A stretch of DNA of 56,740 bases, from assembly GCA_021789695.1 (NCBI GenBank), contig JAJYJH010000014.1:1-56740 (forward strand), read 5' to 3'. Below the pieces are notes generated by a model. The model did not search any database. It was given only the letters and a program-made list of their open reading frames with translations, and had not been told where the DNA came from. Positions 1 to 6,838 of this stretch are shown in pieces. How positions within the stretch are numbered: position 1 is the stretch's first letter; every line of letters starts with the position of its first letter. The translations under genes and the position numbers were made by a program. Source of the DNA: a bacterium. Its GTDB lineage: Bacteria > Elusimicrobiota > Elusimicrobia > Elusimicrobiales > UBA9959.

Positions 1-1078
1 TGTCGAAAGAGGCCTGCAACTCGGCCCTTTCCTTCTCCCAGCCGGCGACGCGCCTGGAAATGGACTCGGTGAGTTCGCGTACCTGGGCCTCCTTGGCGGC
101 CTTCTCCTTCTCCAGCTCGGCCAGCTGGGCCCTGAAAGCGGTCTCCTTCTCCGAGATCAGCCTGAGCAGTTCGTTATGGTGGGACTCCTGCTGCGAGGCC
201 AGATTGTTCTCTATCTCCTTTATGCGCGCCTGGGCGGCCATGAATTGCGCCTCGCGCACGCGCTGCTCCTCAAGCAGCCTGGAGCGCTCGGCCTGCCACG
301 AGGCCTCCAGTGAGCTTATCTGCGCGGCGTGGTCAGAATCCATCGCGCGCAGCTTCTCCTCCAGATCGGTCTCGAGCATGTTGCGCAGCTTGCGGAAGTT
401 CTCCTCCAGCTCGCGCTTGCGGCCCATGAACTCGGCCTCTACCTCACGGCGGCGCGTCTCAACCTTCTCGCCCGACTCCCTGACGCTCCCCTCCAGGAAG
501 GCTATGCGCCCGGAAAGCTCCACCTCCTTGCGGCGGAACGAGGTCTGCAGCTCCGTCAGGCGGGCCTGGTGCTCGGCTTCCAGCTCTGAACGGAGAGAGT
601 CGTACTTCTTCTGCGCCTCCGCCAGGCGCCCGGCGTACTGGCCCTCCACGTCCAGCAGGCGGGAATTCCAGCGTTCCACGATGGAGCGCTGGCTGCGGTC
701 CAGCTCGGCGAACTTCTCCTCGTACTCGGTCTCCAGGCTCTTGCGCAGGCCGTCCAACTTGGCCTCCTTCTTGAGCAGCTGCTGTATGTCCAGCTTGCCC
801 TCGCCCAGCAGCGACATCGTGGCCTCAAGCTTGGTGTAGAAATCCTCTTTCTCCTCCAGAGTCTTGTTGCGGGAGGAATAGGCGTCCTGCAGAGAGGCCT
901 CCTTGGCCTGCAGCTTCTTGGCGGTCTCCTCGGCCAGGGTCAGGCCCTTTTTGAGGTCGGCCCTCTCCTTCTCGATCGTGTTGAGCCGTTCCAGGGCCCA
1001 GCGCAGCGTCATGCGGGCCGTATCCAGGCTCGTCACATCGTTCACCATCTGTTCGAGTTCGCCGTATTCGTTGGCCAT
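1..1078 (-). CDS. Long coiled-coil protein, 3' end outside the window
   Basis: The minus-strand frame from the ATG at 1078 stays open for 359 codons and runs off the left edge, so only the N-terminal part is seen. It begins MANEYGELEQMVNDV and is then almost entirely charged heptad sequence rich in Glu, Lys, Arg, Leu and Ala, as in a long parallel coiled coil. I see no signal peptide, membrane segment or nucleotide-binding motif. An AAAGGA Shine-Dalgarno lies about 8 bases before the ATG. It diverges from the HD-GYP gene at 1249. It could be a structural, polar or motility-associated protein, or an SMC-like arm without the ATPase heads; the sequence does not decide. The function is unknown. 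Confidence 0.8.
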   Translation of the reverse strand, partial: MANEYGELEQMVNDVTSLDTARMTLRWALERLNTIEKERADLKKGLTLAEETAKKLQAKEASLQDAYSSRNKTLEEKEDFYTKLEATMSLLGEGKLDIQQLLKKEAKLDGLRKSLETEYEEKFAELDRSQRSIVERWNSRLLDVEGQYAGRLAEAQKKYDSLRSELEAEHQARLTELQTSFRRKEVELSGRIAFLEGSVRESGEKVETRRREVEAEFMGRKRELEENFRKLRNMLETDLEEKLRAMDSDHAAQISSLEASWQAERSRLLEEQRVREAQFMAAQARIKEIENNLASQQESHHNELLRLISEKETAFRAQLAELEKEKAAKEAQVRELTESISRRVAGWEKERAELQASFD

Positions 1079-1248
1079 AGTTGTTCCTTTTTCAGACTCT
1101 ATATCAAGTCTAATATACGCCCCCCCCTTCAGGCAATAAAAGGAATGTTAAATGATTATTAACAGAATGTGTCCCGCAACCGCCGCCATTCCCGCGTATT
1201 TTTGGTATCATAACCTGGTAAGCCGAGTTTTTCAGTTAGCCCTCCCGG

Positions 1249-2835
1249 ATGAAAACGAATACGAACATACGCGGTCTCCTTCAGGAAGCGGAGGTCTTGA
1301 GAAAGGATTTCCAGAGCGAAGGCTATTATACCTGGTACAGGTACTCAAAGCGGCATACGGCAGAATACGCTTCCTGGAAGAAAAACGTTCTGAGCCTCAT
1401 CACACGGGTCCGGGGCGAAGAAAGCCGGTTGTACACGGACCTGGTGGGGACGGAGAAGAACTACTCCGAGATTATGCCCTGCTCTGTTTTCCTGGCTTTC
1501 CTGAATACGCTGGAAGAACTTTCGGGGCAGGATGAGGCGGGCGCGGGCCGGCAGGTGACAGGGACGTCCTCCGAAAGATCCCCGGAGCCGCGCCAGGCCG
1601 GGAGCCCGGAACCGGGGCCGGCAGCGGTGGATGACGCCCCACAGCCCTTCCACGCCCTCTACGCCGCAGAGGAAGGCGCCGGGAAGGGCCTAAAAACCGA
1701 AGCTCAGACCGAGGCCGCTCCGAGGCCCTCTCCGCCTGCCACGGCGAAGCCGTCGCAAGAGCGCCAGGCCGGCCATCGCGGGCCGGCAGCAGCGGCCGGA
1801 CCGCGGGGAAATACGGAGCAGCTGCGCGCCATGCGTTTGGAAGCCCTGAAGACGTACTCCGTTCTCATAGATATCTCCAGGGAACTGCTGACTCCCCGAC
1901 GAGGGTTCCCCGAGGCCGGCGGGAAGGCGGCCGGGGTCTGCAGCCTCGCCGCGAAAAACCTGCGGGCCGACCCGCTGCTTCTCAACTGCGTGACTTTCGC
2001 CACCCGTGACGACTATATATACGCGCACACGGTCAACGTGCTCATCCTCAGCCTGGCGATGGCCCACAGGCTGGCATTGACGGAAAGCGATCTGGAGCTG
2101 CTTTCCTTCTGCGCTCTGTTCCACGACATCGGGATGCCGAGGTTCAGGGAACTTTACGCCAAGGACAGGCAGCTGACAGACAGGGAGTTCTCCCGGCTTT
2201 CGCTTCACGTGGAAGAGGGGATTTCCGCCGTGGAAGAGCTTTCGTGGATGGAGCCGGACTTCAAGGCTAAAGCCCAAAAGATAATCGGGCAGGTGCACGA
2301 GAGAACGGACGGCAAAGGCTATCCTTCGGGGCTCAAGGCCGACGGGATAGAGCCGCTGGCGCAAATAATAGGCGTTGCCGACGTGTACGAGGCCCTCACC
2401 CACCCGAGGCCCTGGCGCAAGGCGATACATCCGTACGAAACTTTCCGCCAGCTGATAGAGAAGCCACAAAAAGGATTTCGGCCCGATATACTCAAAGCCC
2501 TGATCCAGGCGCTTTCCATCTACCCCCCCGGCTCCCTGGCCAAGCTCTCGCAGGGCGAGATAGCGCGCGTGCTGAGGACGCACGAAGGGGCTTTTACCAA
2601 GCCTCTGGTGGAGGTGCTTATAGAGGCCGACGGCTCCCTGGCGGACGGCCGCCTGGCTGACCTTTTTGAAAACCCCATCAAGCAGTCGATAAAGTCCCCC
2701 GTCTCTCTTGCCGATCTTGCCGTGAAATACCCGGAGTTCGCAAAAGCCCTAGAAGAGGAACTCTGGTGGGACCCCGTGAAAGCGCTTGACCGGCTCCACG
2801 ACGGGCCAGCAGTTGCGCGCGGCGGTATTTTGTAG
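1249..2835 (+). CDS. HD-GYP domain signalling protein (putative c-di-GMP phosphodiesterase)
   Basis: The 528-residue protein has an N-terminal segment of about 95 residues, a Pro/Ala/Glu-rich linker (about 96-188) and an HD-GYP domain (about 195-420). Visible motifs are H260 in AHTVNV, HD at 292-293 (FHDIGM), H320 in SLHVEEG, VHERTDGKGYP at 349-359 and D378 in GVADVYEA. HD-GYP proteins hydrolyse c-di-GMP or cGAMP with a metal centre. Two consensus positions differ here: HDIGK reads HDIGM and the HHE metal motif reads VHE, so activity may be altered. There is no signal peptide. No clear Shine-Dalgarno precedes the ATG at 1249; the start is the first ATG of the frame. Its stop codon overlaps the promoter-like box of the next gene. 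Confidence 0.85.
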   Translation: MKTNTNIRGLLQEAEVLRKDFQSEGYYTWYRYSKRHTAEYASWKKNVLSLITRVRGEESRLYTDLVGTEKNYSEIMPCSVFLAFLNTLEELSGQDEAGAGRQVTGTSSERSPEPRQAGSPEPGPAAVDDAPQPFHALYAAEEGAGKGLKTEAQTEAAPRPSPPATAKPSQERQAGHRGPAAAAGPRGNTEQLRAMRLEALKTYSVLIDISRELLTPRRGFPEAGGKAAGVCSLAAKNLRADPLLLNCVTFATRDDYIYAHTVNVLILSLAMAHRLALTESDLELLSFCALFHDIGMPRFRELYAKDRQLTDREFSRLSLHVEEGISAVEELSWMEPDFKAKAQKIIGQVHERTDGKGYPSGLKADGIEPLAQIIGVADVYEALTHPRPWRKAIHPYETFRQLIEKPQKGFRPDILKALIQALSIYPPGSLAKLSQGEIARVLRTHEGAFTKPLVEVLIEADGSLADGRLADLFENPIKQSIKSPVSLADLAVKYPEFAKALEEELWWDPVKALDRLHDGPAVARGGIL

Positions 2836-2838
2836 AAT
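2833..2838 (+). promoter_or_regulatory. TAGAAT box six bases before the start of the 2845 gene
   Basis: TAGAAT is followed by TTCTCA and then the ATG. A -10 element here would start the transcript at or next to the initiation codon; there is no Shine-Dalgarno. The box overlaps the TAG stop of the HD-GYP gene. Confidence 0.35.
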
Positions 2839-2844
2839 TTCTCA

Positions 2845-3276
2845 ATGCGGCTGAAGAAACGATATCTCTGGCCGGCGCTGCTGACCGCGGCCGGCTTTCT
2901 GTCCTGGCAGCTTGGCTACCAGGCCGCGCTGAAATACTTCTTCAAGGTCTCAGGCACGGTCATGATCTCCGGGGACCTGCTGCAGGACCTGCCAGGCCCC
3001 AACGCGATGCTATTCGTGATTGCCAAGAACGGCAACGGCATGCCTGTGGCCGTCAGCAAGATAATAAACCCGATTTTTCCGGCCAGGTTCCGGCTTACCC
3101 CCTCCGACCTCATCATGCCAGACCTGCTAGGCCGGAATGTCCGGCTGGAGGCCCTGCTGAGCAGGGACGGCAGGCTGGAGGACTTCAAGAGCGGCGACAT
3201 GAAGGGCGCGCGCCCCGAGCCCTCCTATTTCATCAGCAAGGACCAGGACATCACGCTCACCGAACTGGGGAGATAG
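2845..3276 (+). CDS. Small membrane-anchored protein, unknown function
   Basis: The 143-residue protein starts MRLKKRY and has one hydrophobic segment at about residues 8-30 with positive charges before it, so it is probably anchored with its C-terminus outside the cytoplasm. The remaining 110 residues look like a mixed beta domain. I do not recognise a family. The gene begins 9 bases after the HD-GYP stop and ends at the 3' boundary of the convergent group II intron remnant. A TAGAAT box six bases upstream may allow its own leaderless transcript. Co-orientation with the HD-GYP gene hints at a shared process but proves nothing. Confidence 0.7.
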   Translation: MRLKKRYLWPALLTAAGFLSWQLGYQAALKYFFKVSGTVMISGDLLQDLPGPNAMLFVIAKNGNGMPVAVSKIINPIFPARFRLTPSDLIMPDLLGRNVRLEALLSRDGRLEDFKSGDMKGARPEPSYFISKDQDITLTELGR

Positions 3277-3317
3277 GGATAGGGGCGGAGGCGAATGTGC
3301 CGCCGGCCCCCTCCCGC

Positions 3318-3351
3318 ACCGCCGGACGTGCGGGTAAGCATCCGGCGGTTC
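3318..3351 (-). other. Group II intron domain V
   Basis: Exactly 34 nt on the minus strand, beginning GAACCGCCGGATGC and ending GCACGTCCGGCGGT. The outer strands CCGCCGG and CCGGCGG pair and the inner TGC/GCA step fits the domain V fold. The first bases overlap the TGA stop of the reverse transcriptase remnant, the usual arrangement in class C elements. Confidence 0.75.
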
Positions 3352-3703
3352 AGAAAGCGGCTTTAACCTCCGCCGGCCGGAAGTATTCCTCCCAGCCGCT
3401 CAGATACGCATCCAGCTCCTTCGCCATCTCTTCCAGACTTCGTCCGCCGTTGCGCGACGTTATCCGCCTCACACGCTCCTTCATCACCTTCAGGGCTTCC
3501 CGGCTCACGCAGTGCCTGACAATTCCCCTGGCCGCCCAAAAACCGTAGCCGAGGTACCGACTGTCCCGCGCACGTTTAACCCCGCTCTTGCCCCCGTTGA
3601 TTTTCAACCGAAGTCCGGCGCATAAGCGCTTCGACGTTTCCGTCACTCCCGGCTCAGCCGCCTCCGACCGGACGGACACATCCCCGTCCTCGGCGTACCG
3701 CAC
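3350..3703 (-). pseudogene. ltrA: Group II intron reverse transcriptase/maturase remnant
   Basis: About 117 residues remain. They start at FVRYAED, the position of the catalytic FVRYADD motif with the second-to-last D changed to E. They continue through LKINGGKSGV, RYLGYGF and GRSLEEMAKEL to YLSGWEEYF of the maturase X region, and stop before the usual X-domain tail. The in-frame sequence extends a few codons upstream of the GTG at 3703 (RGRAF) but the N-terminal reverse transcriptase domains are absent. The polymerase cannot be active. Both the N-terminal deletion and the early stop indicate a dead element. Confidence 0.8.
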
Positions 3704-3830
3704 GAACGCGCGGCCACGCTTCTTTCAGCGTGTGCCTCGCGCCACACTGCCTTGCGCTTCGCCCGAGTTTCCTGCGCCCTGTCTCCCCGGAGGACTTTCA
3801 CCTCAAAGTTTGGTTTCATGCCGGGCGCAC

Positions 3831-3862
3831 ATAAAAAACCGGGGCCCTGGAGGGCCCCGGTT
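3831..3862 (-). terminator. Intrinsic terminator of the 3882 gene; group II intron insertion site
   Basis: An 11-bp perfect stem (3837-3847 with 3852-3862) encloses a TCCA loop and is followed on the minus strand by six T residues. The intron 5' end begins two bases after the T tract. The hairpin resembles the terminator at 30105-30132. Confidence 0.85.
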
Positions 3863-3881
3863 CCTGCCGCGTACTGGAGAA

Positions 3882-4049
3882 CTATCTCTTCGGCTTCGGT
3901 CTGCTGCTGGAAAGAGAGAAAAGCCAGATAAGCTTGTCCGTGGACCTCACCAACTCGTCCCAGTTCTTTTCCAGTTTAGGAAGCCTCCTGTCCGGCCTCT
4001 CCGTCTTCGTATCCTGTTCGTATTTTCTGCCAATCTCTTCCCATGTCAT
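3882..4049 (-). CDS. Small conserved-looking protein, unknown function
   Basis: The 55-residue protein begins MTWEEIGRKYEQD and is highly charged with one amphipathic helix and a basic tail (SRPKPKR). I chose the ATG at 4049 because GGGGGG lies four bases upstream; an ATG at 4076 would add nine residues but has no ribosome binding site. A promoter at 4109-4136 and the terminator at 3831-3862 make it a complete monocistronic unit. The opening resembles short proteins that predict no known domain. The function is unknown. Confidence 0.65.
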   Translation of the reverse strand: MTWEEIGRKYEQDTKTERPDRRLPKLEKNWDELVRSTDKLIWLFSLSSSRPKPKR

Positions 4050-4108
4050 ATTCCCCCCACCCCGCCGACCCGGCATTTTTTAGATCTTCAAGATCTTCCC
4101 CTGCCCAT

Positions 4109-4136
4109 ATTATACAACACGAAAAGAATACGCCAA
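4109..4136 (-). promoter_or_regulatory. Sigma70-type promoter for the 3882 gene
   Basis: On the minus strand TTGGCG (4131-4136) and TATAAT (4109-4114) are 16 bases apart. Between the expected start of transcription and the gene lies AGATCTTGAAGATCT (4082-4096), two copies of the palindrome AGATCT, a possible operator or leader hairpin. Confidence 0.65.
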
Positions 4137-4212
4137 GGGCATTCAGCGCAGTCCCGAATGGGACTTTAGACCTATACGCGCGACAAAAAATATTTAAGGA
4201 ACAAAGGATGTT

Positions 4213-4443
4213 TCACCACCCGCGGAGCCTGGCCAGGCCCATGTAGATCAGCAGCACGCCCAGGAGCAGCAGCAGTAATCCCCAGTGCCTGCGGTGCAGA
4301 GCGACATAGGAATCGTTAAGGAAGGTCTCTTTTATAAGGCGATTGATGCGTTCTATGGCCTCCGGCTTGTAGATATAGCCGAGACCGAGCAGGGCCAGGA
4401 GCAGGCCGAAGAACAGTTTAATGTACGGGTTTATCTCCGTCAT
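4213..4443 (-). CDS. Small two-helix membrane protein
   Basis: The 76-residue protein has hydrophobic segments at about 8-26 and 53-70, separated by an amphipathic basic stretch (residues 30-50). Both termini probably face the same side. It overlaps the 3' end of pth by 26 bases and should be translated from the same message. I do not recognise a family. The tail ends ARLRGW. Confidence 0.65.
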   Translation of the reverse strand: MTEINPYIKLFFGLLLALLGLGYIYKPEAIERINRLIKETFLNDSYVALHRRHWGLLLLLLGVLLIYMGLARLRGW

Positions 4444-5017
4444 AATTGTAGCGGTTCATAGCGCTTTCCACCCCGTCCCTGAACGCCGCCTCCAGCGCGT
4501 CGCAGGCGCGGGACAGGAAGTCGGGAAGCCGCTCACCCTCCTCTTTCGAGAATCTCCCCAGCACGAAATCCTTGCCCTCTATCCGGGCCGGGCGCGGGCC
4601 TATACCGATGCGCAGCCTCGGGCACGAGGGGCCGACCGCGGAAACTACGGAGGCCATGCCGTTGTGCGAGCCGGCCGAGCCATCTTTGCGCAGGCGCAGT
4701 TTGCCGAAGGGCAGCGCCATGTCGTCGTAGGCCGCGAGTATGCGGGAGGGAGGCACCTTGTAGAAGCCTCCGAGGCTGCCGACGGCCTGGCCGGAGAGGT
4801 TCATATAGGTCTGCGGCTTCAGCAGAAAGGCCTTCTCCCCGCCGTTGTCGAACTCCACATACAGACCGATGCCTTCCCAATCTCGCCAGCGCTCCCCGGG
4901 AGCCAGGCGCGAAGCGGCCAGATCGGCGAGCATGAAGCCGACGTTGTGCCTGGTGCGTTCGTATTCCACCCCCGGGTTGCCCAGTAGGGCGGCGAGTTGT
5001 ACGCGGTCCTTCCCCAA
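4418..5017 (-). CDS. pth: Peptidyl-tRNA hydrolase
   Basis: Pth cleaves the ester bond of peptidyl-tRNAs released from stalled ribosomes. The family signature LGNPGVEYERTRHNVGF sits at the N-terminus with the catalytic His in RHN. PQTYMNLSG (substrate Asn), YDDMALPFG (catalytic Asp) and GSHNG follow in the standard order. The frame has no early ATG; I place the start at the TTG at 5017, which has GGGGAGGA four bases before it and gives 199 residues. A TTG at 5032 is also possible but lies inside the rplY terminator T tract. pth follows rplY, prs and glmU, a common bacterial neighbourhood. Confidence 0.93.
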   Translation of the reverse strand: MGKDRVQLAALLGNPGVEYERTRHNVGFMLADLAASRLAPGERWRDWEGIGLYVEFDNGGEKAFLLKPQTYMNLSGQAVGSLGGFYKVPPSRILAAYDDMALPFGKLRLRKDGSAGSHNGMASVVSAVGPSCPRLRIGIGPRPARIEGKDFVLGRFSKEEGERLPDFLSRACDALEAAFRDGVESAMNRYNYDGDKPVH

Positions 5018-5030
5018 AATTCCTCCCCGC

Positions 5031-5079
5031 AAAAAACAGGGAGCAGAAGCCGAACGTTAAAAGTCCAACTTCTGCTCCC
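5031..5079 (-). terminator. Intrinsic terminator between rplY and pth
   Basis: GGGAGCAGAAG (5039-5049) pairs perfectly with CTTCTGCTCCC (5069-5079) around a 19-base loop. On the minus strand the stem is followed after one base by TTTTTT. The T tract abuts the pth start, so pth expression depends on read-through or a promoter not seen here. Confidence 0.8.
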
Positions 5080-5095
5080 GTGAACAGCTGCCCCG

Positions 5096-5854
5096 TTACT
5101 TCTTGTGGGCTTCCGCTTTCTTGTCCGCGGCGGGGCCGGTTCCGGCGGCGGGCTTGGCACCCGCGGCTGAGGCGGCACCGGCGGCGGGCTTGGCACCCGC
5201 GGCTGAGGCGGCGCCCTCGGCGCCCTCCTCCTTCTTGCCCTTCGCGGCCACGACCTCGGGCTCCGCGGCGGCGGCACCGGCGGCCGGGGTCTCGGCCTTC
5301 TCCTCCTTAGGAGCGGTAACGCTGACCACTATCTGCTCAGGGGCGTCCAGCAGCTCGAACTTGCCGAGCTTGATGTCCTTAATGCGCAGCGAGTGGTTGA
5401 TATGCAGGTCGGTGATGTCCACCGTGACCTCGTGCGGAATCTCGGTTGGCAGGCAGGAGACGTTGACCTCGCGCATCGTGTGCTCGACGAGTCCGCCCTG
5501 GGTCTTGGCGCCGTAGGATTCGCCAACGAGCTTCACGTGCACCTTGACCTTTATCCTCTCGGTCAACGAGATGCGCTGGAAGTCGAAGTGGGTGTACTTG
5601 TCGGTGACCGGGTGGCGCTGGATGGCCTTTATGATGACCACGTCCTCGCCCCCGGGATGCTGTACCGTGAGGACGGCGTTGGGATCCGCCTTTATGACGG
5701 CGGTTATGGCCTTCTCGTCCACGGTCACGTTCACGGGCTTCTTGTCCATTCCGTAGATGACGGCGGGGACGCGCCCGGAGGCCCTGAGGGCGCTCAGTTC
5801 GCCGCGGACTCCGGCCTTGTTCCGGGTCTCGGCTGAGATCTTGGTCTGTTGCAT
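5096..5854 (-). CDS. rplY: Large ribosomal subunit protein bL25, CTC/TL5 type
   Basis: bL25 binds 5S rRNA. The 252-residue protein is the long CTC form: the L25 domain (about 1-95, MQQTKISAETRNKAG...) is followed by the TL5 C-terminal beta domain (about 96-190). A final Ala/Lys-rich tail of about 55 residues contains the 12-residue unit AASAAGAKPAAG twice. GGAGGA precedes the ATG. It lies between prs and pth, and is the last gene before the terminator at 5031-5079. The tail is low-complexity and probably disordered; it is longer than in most family members. Confidence 0.93.
   Translation of the reverse strand: MQQTKISAETRNKAGVRGELSALRASGRVPAVIYGMDKKPVNVTVDEKAITAVIKADPNAVLTVQHPGGEDVVIIKAIQRHPVTDKYTHFDFQRISLTERIKVKVHVKLVGESYGAKTQGGLVEHTMREVNVSCLPTEIPHEVTVDITDLHINHSLRIKDIKLGKFELLDAPEQIVVSVTAPKEEKAETPAAGAAAAEPEVVAAKGKKEEGAEGAASAAGAKPAAGAASAAGAKPAAGTGPAADKKAEAHKK
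5144..5215. repeat. Two 36-bp tandem repeats in the rplY tail
   Basis: Units 5144-5179 and 5180-5215 differ at one base. In frame they encode the Ala-rich dodecapeptide in the bL25 tail, so loss or gain of a unit keeps the reading frame. Confidence 0.85.
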
Positions 5855-5884
5855 ACTTCCTCCTGCTGAATTACGTCCGAGGCG

Positions 5885-6838
5885 TCACCTGAAGAGTTCG
5901 CTTATGGACTCTCCCATGTGATTGCGTTTGATGGCCTCCGCCAGCAGCGGCGCCACGGATACAAGTTTAATTTTAGCACTTTTTGAGGTGTTTACGGGAA
6001 CCGTATCCGTCAAAATCAGCTCCTCTATAGGGGATCTGTCGATTTTATCGACGGCGTCGCGGGAGAGGATGCCGTGGCTGGCGGCGGCTATTATCTTGGC
6101 CGCCCCCTGGTCCTTTATGGACTGCGCCACCATCGTCAGCGTGCCGGCCGTGTCCACCAGATCGTCGAATATGAAGCAGGTCTTGTCTTTGACGTCGCCG
6201 ATGATGTTATAGACCATGGCCTCGTTCGGGCGCGGGCGGCGCTTGTCGATGATGACCAGGCCCATGTCCAGGCGCTTGGCGAAGGAGCGCGCGCGCTCCA
6301 CGCTGCCCACGTCCGGAGACACGACCACGGTGTTCTCGAAATTGCGCCCCTTGATATAGTCCAGCACGGCCGGGCGCGCGTACAGATGGTCCAGCGGGAT
6401 GTCGAAGAAGCCCTGGATCTGCGCCGCGTGCAGGTCTATCGTAATCACGCGGTTGGCGCCGGCCTCGGTTATCAGGTTGGCGATGAGTTTCGCCGTGATG
6501 GCCACTCGCGGGGCCGGCTTGCGGTCGGCGCGGGCGTAGCCGTAATAGGGGACCACGGCCGTGATGCGGGCCGCGGAGGCGCGCCTGAGCGCGTCCATCA
6601 TAATCAGGAGCTCCATCAGGTTGTCGTTGACTGGCGGGCAGGTTGGCTGCACCACGTAGCAGTCCTCGCCGCGCACGTTCTCAAGGATATGTACGTCGGT
6701 CTCTCCGTCGGCGAACTTGGACACCTTCGCTTCGGAGAGCGGCACGCCCAGGATGTCGCAGATCTTCCTGGCCAGCGCAGGATTGGCGTTGCCGCTGAAT
6801 ATCTTGAAGTTGCCGCGCTTCCTCATTTCGGGGGTCAT
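5885..6838 (-). CDS. prs: Ribose-phosphate pyrophosphokinase (PRPP synthase)
   Basis: Prs makes phosphoribosyl pyrophosphate from ribose 5-phosphate and ATP for purine, pyrimidine, His, Trp and NAD synthesis. At 317 residues it has the class I length. Visible motifs are YGYARADRKPAPR (ATP loop), DLHAAQIQGFF (catalytic region) and the PRPP-binding DDLVDTAGT. The ATG at 6838 overlaps the glmU stop as ATGA, which supports this start and translational coupling; a second ATG four codons on is possible. Confidence 0.97.
   Translation of the reverse strand: MTPEMRKRGNFKIFSGNANPALARKICDILGVPLSEAKVSKFADGETDVHILENVRGEDCYVVQPTCPPVNDNLMELLIMMDALRRASAARITAVVPYYGYARADRKPAPRVAITAKLIANLITEAGANRVITIDLHAAQIQGFFDIPLDHLYARPAVLDYIKGRNFENTVVVSPDVGSVERARSFAKRLDMGLVIIDKRRPRPNEAMVYNIIGDVKDKTCFIFDDLVDTAGTLTMVAQSIKDQGAAKIIAAASHGILSRDAVDKIDRSPIEELILTDTVPVNTSKSAKIKLVSVAPLLAEAIKRNHMGESISELFR

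Larger units (their letters stand above)
3277..3830 (-). mobile_element. Decayed group II intron (class C-like), internally deleted
   Basis: On the minus strand the element opens at 3830 with GTGCGCCCGGCATG, matching the group II 5' consensus GUGYG. It carries a remnant of the intron reverse transcriptase, then a 34-nt domain V (3318-3351) and a GC-rich domain VI-like hairpin, and ends near 3277-3285. An intact element would be about 2 kb; this one is about 550 bp, so most of domains I-IV and the N-terminal reverse transcriptase are gone. Insertion lies immediately after an intrinsic terminator (3831-3862), the site preference described for class C introns. The exact 3' end is uncertain by several bases. 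Confidence 0.8.

Noticed and set aside
4150-4165. Hairpin AGTCCC-GAAT-GGGACT as a terminator of the pth operon
   Set aside because: The stem is only six bp, has no T tract and lies upstream of the promoter of the 3882 gene.
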